Origin: Ascoidea tarda (nom. inval.)
Lineage: Eukaryota; Ascomycota; Saccharomycetes; Ascoideales; Ascoideaceae
Assembly: GCA_030560485.1 (NCBI GenBank)
Contig: JAKTTS010000080.1
Location: 1 to 40,181 of the forward strand
Reading direction: 5' to 3'
DNA: 40,181 nucleotides
Every line of letters starts with the position of its first letter. Within the stretch, counting starts at the first letter, position 1. The translations under genes were made by a program, and so were the position numbers. Positions 28,755-37,837 of the stretch are shown here, in pieces. Under the pieces are notes generated by a model. It had not been told where the DNA came from. It searched no databases and worked only from the letters and a program-made list of their open reading frames with translations.

Positions 28755-29765
28755 GAACTTTTTTTTACTATTCAAATTCAACTCATTACTAACCAACCTA
28801 ATTTTGCCGTCGTTGCAAAACAATTTTCTGACCTCTTCTTCCAAATTACGTTTACCGGAAGCATCAATGTAATGATTAACATTAAGAATCTTAATATTGA
28901 ATTTAATCGACGATAGATTAGATAATAAAGAATATAAATATAAAAAACTATCAACTGGGATTGGAGTAGTTAGATAATTTGGTATAATTTTAAGGGAAAT
29001 TATATTCAACTTTTCCAATTGATTATCATCATTGTTGAATAAATTATTAAAGGATAAAATCGATTTCCCATTACTTGTGGTGCCCTCTGGAAAAATAAAG
29101 ACCACCTTATCTTTAAATTTGTCACTTAAATCATTAAACCTAATCACATCCTTGTTCTTATTCTTAATCTTATACGACAACGGGTTGGCAATTGAGTATA
29201 AAATAGATTCAAATAACGGTAATTGAACCAAATGACCCTCGCCATCCTGTTTATCATTAACATTAAAGAGATAAATTATTTTTTGATTATCCTTAATTTT
29301 GGTTATTAAAAATAATATAATGAAATCCAATGGATTGGTTAAATTGACTAGATATATCTTGTTTTTGGCGGGTAGATTCTGATTCAAGATCAAACTATCA
29401 TTCAAGTAAATTGTTTTCTTATTGTAATCGTTAATTTTTATAGCAATCAAGTTTTGGAAATTAGTTGAAAAGAAAAAACAAAAATTTGAAGAAAAGAGAA
29501 AGTTGAAATTGAAATTTAAGATATAGTATTGAAAATAATTGTTTATATTTAACACAATCGATAGCGGGAAAACTATTATTAAATAAGTTAAATTTAACAA
29601 AATGAAAAGTGGAAATTTGATTGAAAAATTGATAAATTGAAATAATTTGATTAAATAGTAATACACCTGGTTGTTTTCATGATAAAATAGCTCATTTGAA
29701 TTGATAATTGGTATGAAGGGAGCAGTCCCAGTTCCTTTATCCCTCCAATTTGAATATTTTTCCAT
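28725..29765 (-). CDS. LOA1: Lysophosphatidic acid acyltransferase Loa1
   Basis: A PlsC-family acyltransferase; S. cerevisiae Loa1 (YPR139C) transfers oleoyl-CoA to lysophosphatidic acid on ER and lipid droplets and affects triacylglycerol balance. The N-terminus MEKYSNWRDKGTGTAPFIP is nearly identical to that of Loa1 (MEKYTNWRDNGTGIAPFLP). Hydrophobic segments lie at about 35-100. Motif I is reduced to NLTNPLD (141-147), where the His of the usual HX4D is absent, as in S. cerevisiae Loa1 (NCTSPLD). Motif III is FPEGTTSNGKSILSF (225-239). The C-terminus RLVSNELNLNSKKKFLMKY also matches. The length of 346 compares with 300. The stop codon lies inside the convergent OCA2-like reading frame. A CACGTG lies about 115 bp upstream at 29881-29886. 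Confidence 0.93.
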   Translation of the reverse strand: MEKYSNWRDKGTGTAPFIPIINSNELFYHENNQVYYYLIKLFQFINFSIKFPLFILLNLTYLIIVFPLSIVLNINNYFQYYILNFNFNFLFSSNFCFFFSTNFQNLIAIKINDYNKKTIYLNDSLILNQNLPAKNKIYLVNLTNPLDFIILFLITKIKDNQKIIYLFNVNDKQDGEGHLVQLPLFESILYSIANPLSYKIKNKNKDVIRFNDLSDKFKDKVVFIFPEGTTSNGKSILSFNNLFNNDDNQLEKLNIISLKIIPNYLTTPIPVDSFLYLYSLLSNLSSIKFNIKILNVNHYIDASGKRNLEEEVRKLFCNDGKIRLVSNELNLNSKKKFLMKYFNKRR

Positions 29766-29880
29766 TTTAGTATTTATCTATTGTAATTTGTAATAATGAA
29801 CTACTGCACTTGAGTAGTGATCTATTTGTTATCAATTACACTGAGCTGATACAGAATTCAAAGAAAAAAATATGTAAATA

Positions 29881-29886
29881 CACGTG
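29881..29886. promoter_or_regulatory. CACGTG site between LOA1 and tRNA-Ala
   Basis: A CACGTG hexamer in the 149-bp spacer between the LOA1 start and the 3' end of tRNA-Ala. One of ten such hexamers in the window, all intergenic. Confidence 0.45.
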
Positions 29887-29902
29887 ATAAAGCGCTAATA
29901 GC

Positions 29903-29909
29903 AAAAAAA
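29903..29909 (-). terminator. Pol III terminator of tRNA-Ala
   Basis: A run of seven T on the minus strand starting 6 bases after the last base of the tRNA, a typical RNA polymerase III stop. Confidence 0.8.
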
Positions 29910-29914
29910 CAACA

Positions 29915-29987
29915 TGGACGAGTTGGGAATTGAACCCAAGACCTTCTGCACGCTAAGCAGACGCGCTACCAACTGCGCTACACGCCC
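29915..29987 (-). tRNA. tRNA-Ala (anticodon AGC)
   Basis: 73 nt without intron, cloverleaf read directly. The acceptor GGGCGTG pairs with CTCGTCC and has the G3-U70 alanine identity pair; the U6-U67 mismatch is also found in S. cerevisiae tRNA-Ala. The D arm is GCGC/GCGC, the anticodon stem is TCTGC/GCAGA around loop TTAGCGT (AGC), the T arm is TTGGG/CCCAA around TTCAATT, and the discriminator is A. The internal A box (TAGCGCAGTTGG) and B box (GGTTCAATTCC) are intact. CCA is not encoded. Confidence 0.97.
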
Positions 29988-30331
29988 ATCATGGTTATAA
30001 GAAGGAAGACCCTATATATGACAAGCATTAATGGGTCATGTGGTACATAACTTTTATTTTAAATAAAGTTGTACTAGATAGTTTGTAAGATTTGATTTAC
30101 AGAGGTGCAAAATGGAATCCCGGCGGTAACTGAAACTGGAATAAATTTTGGATCCGGTTTGTCTACGGGTTATGTTGGTGGTGACAGTATTCGAATGGAT
30201 CATCAGGGTATGGCGAGATACGATACCGGCGATACATGTCCCGCTTCTCACCACATTAAAAAAATGAAAAGCGAATAGTCGCTCATATCTTTATTGCGAA
30301 ATGGGTGATGAAGGCATCACCCCGTGAGTCA

Positions 30332-30356
30332 GTGTGGAAGTGGTGTACGGGTGTGG
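30332..30356 (-). other. Telomerase-template-like motif: 19-nt unit with 6-nt terminal repeat
   Basis: On the plus strand, GTGTGGAAGTGGTGTACGG (19 nt) is followed directly by GTGTGG, the first six bases of the unit again. Yeast telomerase templates have this form: one full repeat plus about 5 or more repeated bases. The unit contains TGGTGTACGG, the core shared by Kluyveromyces lactis and Candida albicans telomere repeats (both read GGTGTACGGAT across the unit junction). The minus strand reads ACACCCGTACACC, a perfect fit to the Rap1 site ACACCCRYACAYM. A template would be the C-rich, minus-strand copy. It could instead be a promoter Rap1 site. Confidence 0.45.
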
Positions 30357-30411
30357 GCGAGCTTTTCAAGGGGGTTTGGATGTCGAATGGGATAGATGTG
30401 AAACAAACGCC
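30356..30411 (-). other. Possible template-boundary helix
   Basis: On the minus strand GGCGTTTG (30411-30404) can pair with CAAAC (30378-30374) and CGCC (30359-30356). This would close a stem that ends exactly at the 5' edge of the template-like motif. Yeast telomerase RNAs use a helix immediately 5' of the template to stop reverse transcription. The helix is short and has an internal bulge of about 14 nt, so this is tentative. Confidence 0.3.
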
Positions 30412-31855
30412 AACGAGCCAACGATTCAACAATTCAGGTTCTGAGCGACCGCCCGCTGTGCTGCCATGGCTGACTAAAGGAGGGGTCGCTATCGCGGGCG
30501 TGCTAAAAATACTTCGTGCTCACCAGGAGATACATCTCAGATCGCTGTGCTCGTGCTGATGCTCGGCTTGTTCGAGCTCGGCGAGTGCGCGTGCTCCACT
30601 AGCTGGTGATCGGCCCGTCCCTGCGTGCACCAGCTGTCGACGGAGCTGTATCTCCTTCGCCGTTGCTGCTCGGTCGCCCCAGACGGGTGCAACTTGTCGG
30701 GGTTATTTCCACGTCTGCGGTTTGTTCAATGTGGAAAACCGGCTTGAGATCTTCCCTTCGTTAGCGGGCGGCATGCTGTTGAGAGCAGTCTTTGTGCGGA
30801 TGTAGCCCTTCAAGTGTGCGACAAACTGGTGCCACTTCCCGTGCCACTTAGGGTGCCGTTCAGCTGCGGTACGATCGCGATCGAGATTGTTATTATTTGT
30901 TTTTTGCTTTGTGGCGAGTGCAGCTCTCTGTATTTTTCGAGCGCTCTAGAAGATGGTGTCTTTGGTATCAGCGATATCTGGATTTGGCACTGTGCTTAAT
31001 AACATCTTACCAAATCTTCACCTTGCTTCTCCAGCCGACTCAAAAGCCTTTTCCCGATCCAGTAATTTCTAGTCTTCGATCTGAGCTTTGTGAAAACTCT
31101 TCCTCATTCTTCCATTGCCTAACATTAACTAGACCCATTTTTACCAATCTTATTAATTTTATTTGCTTTTTCTTACTTTGCTTTCTCTCGTTGCTTAATT
31201 ACTCACCTTCTCTTTTTTATGATTAAATTCTATTTCTCTTCTTTCCCACAGTCCCTCACATGCCTATCTCTTTTTCATATATAATTTTCTTTCATACTTT
31301 GCTCATGTCTCTTTACCTCAGTGTAATAAAATTCATATAAATTCCTTGCACTTCATCTCTCTTTCATCTATTTTCTTATATTTTTATTTTTTTATAATAT
31401 TTATTATTTTAAATATCCACTCGATAAAAGAATAGTCTACTACCTTTTTTTTTTTCACCCAAAAATCACAAATCATTCACCACAAACAAAATATAACCAG
31501 TTTTTCTCAATCAACTGTTAGCCATCAGCTATCAACTCACGACTATCTATAACTTTATTTTTTCAAACTTTATTTTCAACCTTATACGCTTTCCATCCTA
31601 TTTGGTAAATCACTATTTTATCGCTAATTCTTTAGAATTTCTTTTTCCATTATAAAAATAATATATAAATATAAACATTTATTAAATCAACTATAAATAT
31701 AAATATAAATATATCCCATCTCATTCCAATTCCAATTTCAATACATCCACTTCTAATAATCAATTTACTTTTAATAACCAGTCTATATTCTTTCTCAAAC
31801 ATCAATATCTTCCATCTTCACATTTAGATCTTTAATTACAATTTATTAATCCACA

Positions 31856-33148
31856 ATGTCTACTGCTTTCTCAAATATTTACCAATTACCCCCTGATCCT
31901 TTATTCGGTGTTGCTTCTCGTTGCAAAGCTGATAAAAGAACCAATAAAGTTGACTTAGTGTTGGGTGCTTATAGAGATAATAATGGTAAACCATGGATAT
32001 TGCCTTCTGTCAAATCCGCTGAAGAATCAATCAAGACAGATCCCACTTACAACCATGAGTACTTGCCAATTGAAGGTTTCAAATCTCTTAATTTAAATGC
32101 TGCTAAAATCGCTCTCGGTGAAGATTCAATCGTCTTTGACCAAAACAGAATCGTCTCAATTCAATCTCTCTCTGGTACCGGTGCTCTACATTTATCCGCT
32201 AAATTTCTATCTCAATTTTATACTGGAAATGTTAATAACGCATCAAAAGATTTAGTGATATCAAACAACAATAGAGCTACTGTTTATGTATCAAAACCAA
32301 CTTGGGCTAATCACATTCAAATTTTTGAATCCTCTGGATTTAACGTTGATTTTTACAGATACTGGGATCCTTCAAATAAGTCCTTAGATTTTCAAAATTA
32401 TTTGAACGATATTAATAACGCACCAAATGGTTCAATCTTTGTTCTTCACTCTTGTGCCCATAATCCAACTGGTTTAGACCCATCTCCTGAACAGTGGCTA
32501 GAAATCTTGAACCACATCAACTCAAAGAACCATTTTGTTATCTTCGATACTGCCTATCAAGGTTTTGCCTCTGGTGACTTGGAAAGAGATGCTTGGGCGC
32601 TAAGAAAAGGTATTGAAATCCTTAATACCCCCATAATAATTTGCCAATCTTTTGCTAAAAATACTGGAATGTATGGTGAAAGAGTCGGTGTAGTCCATTT
32701 AATCTTGCCTGAATCTGAAAAGGATAACCAGTTTTTGAAAAATTCAATTTCTTCTCAATTCAAAAAGATAACAAGATCAGAATTATCAAATCCTCCTGCT
32801 TACGGTGCTAAAATCGTGTCCAAAATATTATCTACTCCAAAATTGCTAAATCAATGGCACAATGACCTAATAACAATGTCCTCAAGAATTACAGAAATGA
32901 GATTGAAACTAAGGATTTATTTGGAAAAACTAAATACTCCTGGTACTTGGAATCACATCACTGATCAAATCGGTATGTTCTCCTTTACAGGTTTAAACCC
33001 AAAACAGGTCGAAAGATTAGCCTCCGAACATGGCGTTTACTTGATATCATCTGGTAGAATCTCAATTGCTGGTTTAAATGACTCAAATGTCGAATATGTT
33101 GCACAATCAATAAATGAAACTGTTAGATATTATCAAACTAATAATTAA
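31856..33148 (+). CDS. AAT2: Aspartate aminotransferase, cytosolic type
   Basis: A PLP enzyme interconverting aspartate/2-oxoglutarate and oxaloacetate/glutamate. The 430-residue product aligns along its whole length with family I aminotransferases: KVDLVLGAYRDNNGKPW, HNPTG (202-206), FDTAYQGFASGD with Asp231 for the PLP pyridine nitrogen, CQSFAKNTGMYGERVG with the Schiff-base Lys268 and Arg276, and GMFSFTGLNP near the end. It starts MSTAFSNIYQLPPDP without a mitochondrial presequence, as in S. cerevisiae Aat2. It ends QTNN, so it lacks the peroxisomal AKL-type signal of S. cerevisiae Aat2. The coding sequence is cleaner and less Asn-rich than its neighbours and has no in-frame CTG codon, consistent with high expression. 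The long pyrimidine-rich leader supports strong transcription. Confidence 0.95.
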   Translation: MSTAFSNIYQLPPDPLFGVASRCKADKRTNKVDLVLGAYRDNNGKPWILPSVKSAEESIKTDPTYNHEYLPIEGFKSLNLNAAKIALGEDSIVFDQNRIVSIQSLSGTGALHLSAKFLSQFYTGNVNNASKDLVISNNNRATVYVSKPTWANHIQIFESSGFNVDFYRYWDPSNKSLDFQNYLNDINNAPNGSIFVLHSCAHNPTGLDPSPEQWLEILNHINSKNHFVIFDTAYQGFASGDLERDAWALRKGIEILNTPIIICQSFAKNTGMYGERVGVVHLILPESEKDNQFLKNSISSQFKKITRSELSNPPAYGAKIVSKILSTPKLLNQWHNDLITMSSRITEMRLKLRIYLEKLNTPGTWNHITDQIGMFSFTGLNPKQVERLASEHGVYLISSGRISIAGLNDSNVEYVAQSINETVRYYQTNN

Positions 33149-34063
33149 TTAACATCAATATCTTATGATAATTATTGAAACCAGAATAATGAATTTTTCC
33201 TTTGTTCCCTTGGCCCTGTTTATCCTAGTCTCGATTTTAATCTTTATCTAGATCTTTATCTTTTTTTCCTCCCTCATTGATGAATTATTTTATATTTTTC
33301 TCTTATCTTTTTTTTCATCTTTATCCACAGAATCTTGTTTTATAATTTCACATTTCCACTAGATTATTTTTTTTACTGTTTTTTACTTGTTTTTACTTTT
33401 TTATACCTTTTCACCGTTTTATACTTTTTTTTATACTGTTTTTAGTCTTTAACTAAACTGTGATATAACTTTAATACTCAATACGCAATACTGCACATTA
33501 TCTCAGCTCAGCAACACGCTCTCACGTAATACTACTCAATTGTATTGATTACATAGCAATTTCAGCATTATGTAACTACAGGCTTGCTTACCTACTACTT
33601 TTTTTGTGTGACGAAACGCGTCTTTACCACATTTCTATTTTGTGTTTTTATTTCAGCTGTGTTAGTCACGTGTTGATTGTTTCAATTCTTTTTTTTATCT
33701 CTGTTTATACTCTTTGACCGATGATAGCATTTTGATTGGTATTCTATTTTTTTTCCTCTTCTCATCTGTCATTTCATTTATTTCATTTTTGTTTGTTTAT
33801 TCCCTTATTTATTTCATAAAATATATTCATACTGATCTTCATTATCTAAAATCTCAATTATTTTATTTTTTACTCCCTGGTTGGTCTCTGTTTTTACAAC
33901 TACTTGTGTAATTTGTTCTGTTTTTTTTTTTTAGAATTCTTTTTTTTTTTTCAATAATCAAACTAAAATAAAAGGATTCAACCTAATTTTTTTCCAGTTT
34001 TTGAGCTACCATTTAAGTTGCTCTATCATTTTCCTATTCATTTGAAATAAAACTTTCCATAAA
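33149..34063. other. Intergenic region AAT2 to J-protein gene
   Basis: About 900 bp, T-rich, with many TTTTTTACT-type repeats near 33360-33440 and one CACGTG at 33667-33672. It is presumably the AAT2 terminator and the J-protein promoter. No gene is recognised. Confidence 0.6.
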
Positions 34064-37000
34064 ATGAATCGAAATCCTAAAGTTGTTCCGGATCATTACA
34101 CTGTTTTAGGTGTTGATAGAAATGCTTCAGAATCCGAGATTAAAAAATCATACAGAAAATTGGCTTTGAAATATCATCCTGATAAAAACCCTTCAAAGGA
34201 AGCTGCTGATTTATTTAAATCAATTGTCGATTCCTACCATGTTTTAAGTGATACAACTAGACGTTCTGAATATGACAGAAACTCAATTCATTATTTTAAT
34301 CCTCCAAATCCTCCAAATTCCCACAGTACTAGAAGACGTCAACAACATCCAAGTTATCAACAGTCGCAGCAATTCGAACCTCAATTTCCTAATTTTGGTC
34401 AATCTTACTCTTCCTTCTTTAGCAATTTATACAGCCAATCTCCATATACTTATCCTTTCTTCCCTGAAACAAACATAAATCCAAATGCAAATGCAAATGC
34501 AAACTCATTCTTTAATGATGATAACGTTAATAACAGTAATCCCAGTGATTCATTCCCGAATGCCAATCAAAATTTTAGCTTTAGAAGTTTTCAAAATACT
34601 TTTTCAAATCCTTTTCCCAATTTTCAAAATCCAGCAAATACTCCATTTCAACAAAGTTATCAAAACTCTAGAAATACTAATCCCCCTACTCAAGCTGATT
34701 ATAATGCCTCAAATTCAAACCCTTCTTATAAACAAAGCCATTCAAAACCTCATAATAATAAAAACAATAAAAACAATAAAAATAATAAGAATAACGACAT
34801 TAATAATAAGAATAACGACATTAATAGTAATAAAGAGGATAGTAATAATAGCATTCCAAATCCAAATCCTTATTCGAGTAATTTTTCTTCTTTTTATAAC
34901 AATTACAAAAATCAAAAAGACACAGAGTTTCAATCTCAAACTAATAATACTAAGACAAATGACAAAAAAAGTAAACTTTTTAATCACAATACCAAAAAGA
35001 AAAAGGGTTTTAGTTTATATTCCAATGAAGACGAACCTGCTTTTAATCCTAATCAAGAGAAAAAAGCAACGGAGGAGGAAACAGTAAATGAAAATGAAAA
35101 TGAAAATGAAAATGGAAGTAAAAATGGAAATGGAAATGGAAATGGAAATAGAGATAATATAATTAACGAAAATTCACCTTCAGAACCCGTAGTTATTGAT
35201 TCTGATGAAGATTCTTCTGTAGATGAATCTGAACATTCCTCGAAAAAAAATGTCAAGAGATCTAATGAAACAAATACCAATGACCATTCAGCCACTAAAA
35301 AACAAAAACCTACTCTGTCCAATTCGACGACACCGAACATTTTTTCATATAAAGGTGAAGCTGTGAACAATCATTCAATTCATAAAAGTAATACCAAAAG
35401 CTCGGAGAAGAAGTCACCAAGATCATCATTATTTAGTAGAACTAGAAATCTCCATAAACAAAGAAATCCAAATAGATACAGAACTCGCTTAGCTTCAAAA
35501 GTTCCAAGTCTACGAGAAGAAGCGCTAGCTTATATTGAAATTGAATCATCCGATAGCGATACTATAGTTTCGACAAATAAACCCAAAAAATCAACTAAGA
35601 AAAAAAATAATAGTAGTACTGGTACTAATAATATTGGTGTTGATTTTAGTGGGAATAATGCTCCTAATAAAAAAGATGATAATCATCTTTCAAAATCTGG
35701 AAATAAAACTGATGAATATGGTATTAATGACAGTAATAATAATAACAATTATAACAATTATAACAATTATAATAATTATAATAATAATGATAATAACAAT
35801 AATAGTAATGCAAAGAATGGTAAAAAAGGTATAAATTTTTCAAATATTGATATAACGGATTATTTTAAACCAATATCTAAGGAAACTACATTAAAGGGAA
35901 ATTCAAATAGTAATCTAGAAAAATTAGAAATTAGATTAGATGTTTCAGATATTATCGATGGGATTGAAAAGGACAATAGACTTTTTAGTAGCAAGAATAA
36001 CAATGGCAACAATTTGAAGAAAAGAAAAGGGGATTCAGGTAGAGCATTTAGAACCGATATTGAAGAGGAAGTATCTACAGATTACTTGGATGCCATACCA
36101 GAGAAAGAAAAAGTTGGTGTATTAAATTTTTTTAGGGAAGATAAAGAAATAAAAGTGCCAATATCAGTAAAGAAGAATATGAAAAATACGAATATTGTTG
36201 GAAATTTACCTAATGAATTTTCCAAACTTGAAACAGACAAATTGAATGATAATGTCTTTAATAACAATAGTAATACGAAGACAGAAGTAAATGAAAATGA
36301 TGTTGTGAACATATCTGATTCGGATACTGATTCTGAAGGTGATGAAATAAGGATATCAGGTTCAAGAAGAGCATATACAAATAACGCTATACATAATGCA
36401 ACACATAGAGACAACAAATTTAAAATTGATGATGATGCGGATGCAGATGAAGAGGGGGGTTATCAAGACAAGAAGAAGAATACAAATTTTGAACAAGATG
36501 ATGTGCTAATGAACGAGTATGATTCAGATGTTGATTCCGAGATTGATGAAATTATTGATACTCGAAATGTGAAAAGACCGAATTCATTTAAAAGCGGAAA
36601 AGAGATAATCATGGAGATATTGAAAGAAGAAACAGAAGGAAAAGATAAAGGCATTGTATTGGATGAAATTAATAGAAAGATGTTTTCAAATAATTTTGAT
36701 ATGAAAAGTATGAATTTGATGTTCAACGATAAAGATAATGGTAGTGGCAATGAAAAGAATAAAGAAAACAGAGATAATACTACCACAACCCCCACTACTA
36801 CTGCTGCTGCTGCTGTTAATAACAATAAAAACACTACCAGTTTTTTCTCTAAGATGGATAAGTCAAAAAACGAACAAATTGACAATCTAAGTATGCCCGT
36901 GAATAAAACTATCCCCAGAATGAATTTTAATGTGAATTTGAATACGGTGAAGAAGAATAATAAAAAAATAAAAAGAGTGTCAAGTGAAGAATTATGTCTG

Positions 37001-37453
37001 AACATTGACAGGCTTTTTAGTAAATTGAAAGAGCCTAACATGCCGGATATTTTCATTTCTAGTAATAAAAACAACATACCAAATTCGAAAAAGGAAGTGA
37101 GCGAGTACAAAGAAGCACTCAAAGATTATGAAAACCGATGGAGCAAATGCTACCTCAAATGTCTCAGCTACCTCAATAAAAGAGGCCAGGCCAATTCACA
37201 AAACTTGAACTGGATATTCCCTGGCAATGCTGGTGACGAGGACGAGGACGAGGAGGACGTGGATTCCAGCTCTGGGAGCTCATTGATCGAAAGAAGCCAG
37301 TTCCAGCGAGAGAACACCAAGGTCTTTGGAAAAGGTCTCGTATCAGACACCCAGGTGTTGCTAAAAATGGTGGATCTCATCCAGCAGAACAAACAGATTA
37401 TCAAGGAGTTCAACACATTGATCAAGAACGCTGAGGTGCGGGGTGTCGTGTGA
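34064..37453 (+). CDS. Long J-domain (Hsp40) protein, Jjj2-like
   Basis: A 1129-residue protein with an N-terminal J domain at about 10-75: [34 protein letters not shown]. The HPD tripeptide (38-40) needed to stimulate Hsp70 ATPase is intact. A Phe/Ser/Asn/Pro-rich segment replaces the usual G/F region; there is no zinc finger and no DnaJ C-terminal domain. The centre is disordered: Asn-Lys runs, an NENEN/GNGNGN tract, several acidic SDSD clusters ([32 protein letters not shown]) and basic patches, suggesting a nuclear protein. A conserved-looking helical C-terminus (about 985-1129, from [18 protein letters not shown] to [16 protein letters not shown]) resembles the end of S. cerevisiae Jjj2, also a J protein with an unstructured middle. 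The Jjj2 assignment is tentative; the J-domain call is firm. Confidence 0.85.
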   Translation: MNRNPKVVPDHYTVLGVDRNASESEIKKSYRKLALKYHPDKNPSKEAADLFKSIVDSYHVLSDTTRRSEYDRNSIHYFNPPNPPNSHSTRRRQQHPSYQQSQQFEPQFPNFGQSYSSFFSNLYSQSPYTYPFFPETNINPNANANANSFFNDDNVNNSNPSDSFPNANQNFSFRSFQNTFSNPFPNFQNPANTPFQQSYQNSRNTNPPTQADYNASNSNPSYKQSHSKPHNNKNNKNNKNNKNNDINNKNNDINSNKEDSNNSIPNPNPYSSNFSSFYNNYKNQKDTEFQSQTNNTKTNDKKSKLFNHNTKKKKGFSLYSNEDEPAFNPNQEKKATEEETVNENENENENGSKNGNGNGNGNRDNIINENSPSEPVVIDSDEDSSVDESEHSSKKNVKRSNETNTNDHSATKKQKPTLSNSTTPNIFSYKGEAVNNHSIHKSNTKSSEKKSPRSSLFSRTRNLHKQRNPNRYRTRLASKVPSLREEALAYIEIESSDSDTIVSTNKPKKSTKKKNNSSTGTNNIGVDFSGNNAPNKKDDNHLSKSGNKTDEYGINDSNNNNNYNNYNNYNNYNNNDNNNNSNAKNGKKGINFSNIDITDYFKPISKETTLKGNSNSNLEKLEIRLDVSDIIDGIEKDNRLFSSKNNNGNNLKKRKGDSGRAFRTDIEEEVSTDYLDAIPEKEKVGVLNFFREDKEIKVPISVKKNMKNTNIVGNLPNEFSKLETDKLNDNVFNNNSNTKTEVNENDVVNISDSDTDSEGDEIRISGSRRAYTNNAIHNATHRDNKFKIDDDADADEEGGYQDKKKNTNFEQDDVLMNEYDSDVDSEIDEIIDTRNVKRPNSFKSGKEIIMEILKEETEGKDKGIVLDEINRKMFSNNFDMKSMNLMFNDKDNGSGNEKNKENRDNTTTTPTTTAAAAVNNNKNTTSFFSKMDKSKNEQIDNLSMPVNKTIPRMNFNVNLNTVKKNNKKIKRVSSEELCLNIDRLFSKLKEPNMPDIFISSNKNNIPNSKKEVSEYKEALKDYENRWSKCYLKCLSYLNKRGQANSQNLNWIFPGNAGDEDEDEEDVDSSSGSSLIERSQFQRENTKVFGKGLVSDTQVLLKMVDLIQQNKQIIKEFNTLIKNAEVRGVV

Positions 37454-37837
37454 AGAGGCTTTGTGCTTGCTTATGTGCTGCTGATATTGATATCCATCTC
37501 TTGTGTTTAGTAATGTATTTAATGAATGCTTTAGTGAATGCTTTAGTGTTTTTGTTCTCTTTTCGACCTGCAGTGCCGGTTTAAAACCGCCAGCATTCCA
37601 CGTGAAAATCACGCTTAAACTTGGTCCAGCACCGCACCCGCAGCCACGTGCGTCTGGTGCTGGTTTTCTTGGAAAGTGGGTGCTAAACGCCCTCATCTTC
37701 TTCGTCTTCATCATCATCTTCTTCTTCTTCCTCTGCTTCACCATCTTCTTGCTTTTGCTCCCAGCGACCATCACTCTTCATCCACCTTGTCCGAGACTTC
37801 CTCTATCCAGCCCAAGTTGGCTCCAGGCCTGTGCACC
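37454..37837 (+). promoter_or_regulatory. Promoter of the C-terminal Asn-rich gene, with two CACGTG sites
   Basis: A 384-bp spacer between two plus-strand genes. It holds CACGTG at 37600-37605 and 37645-37650. The second lies in the loop of a perfect 8-bp inverted repeat, CCAGCACC (37626-37633) and GGTGCTGG (37656-37663). TTTAAAACC at about 37581 and a CTTCTTCTT tract at 37700-37740 precede the ATG. Confidence 0.5.

Larger units (their letters stand above)
30240..30900 (-). ncRNA. Candidate structured non-coding RNA, possibly telomerase RNA
   Basis: GC-rich, non-coding and rich in perfect complementary pairs. These include 30526-30534 with 30647-30655 (9 bp, extended by 30536-30538 with 30643-30645), 30601-30608 with 30628-30635 (8 bp), 30680-30685 with 30712-30717, 30718-30723 with 30736-30741, and an 8-bp hairpin with AAGG loop at 30303-30322. 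Two interleaved stems (30444-30450 with 30484-30490, 30451-30456 with 30494-30499) could form a pseudoknot. On the minus strand a telomere-repeat-like template (30356 to 30332) lies about 490-540 nt from the upstream edge of the structured region, similar to the template position in S. cerevisiae TLC1. A U-rich run (30264-30258) follows it. No canonical Sm site AUUUUUGG is seen; AUUUUG occurs at 30113-30108. The boundaries are only the structured block. Alternative: a Pol III RNA on the plus strand, since six T lie at 30900-30905. Confidence 0.35.
29988..31855. other. Intergenic region tRNA-Ala to AAT2, including a structured GC-rich locus
   Basis: About 1.9 kb with no protein gene. From 30240 to about 30900 it is GC-rich and full of perfect complementary segments (see the ncRNA entry). 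From 31000 to 31855 it is pyrimidine-rich AT DNA, the probable AAT2 promoter and leader. The 61-109 codon frames here show no domain. Confidence 0.65.

Noticed and set aside
30900-30905. Pol III terminator for a plus-strand RNA such as RNase P, MRP or SRP RNA
   Set aside because: Six T follow the structured block, but I could not place the conserved motifs of any of those RNAs, and only weak A- and B-box look-alikes are present. Kept as an alternative only.
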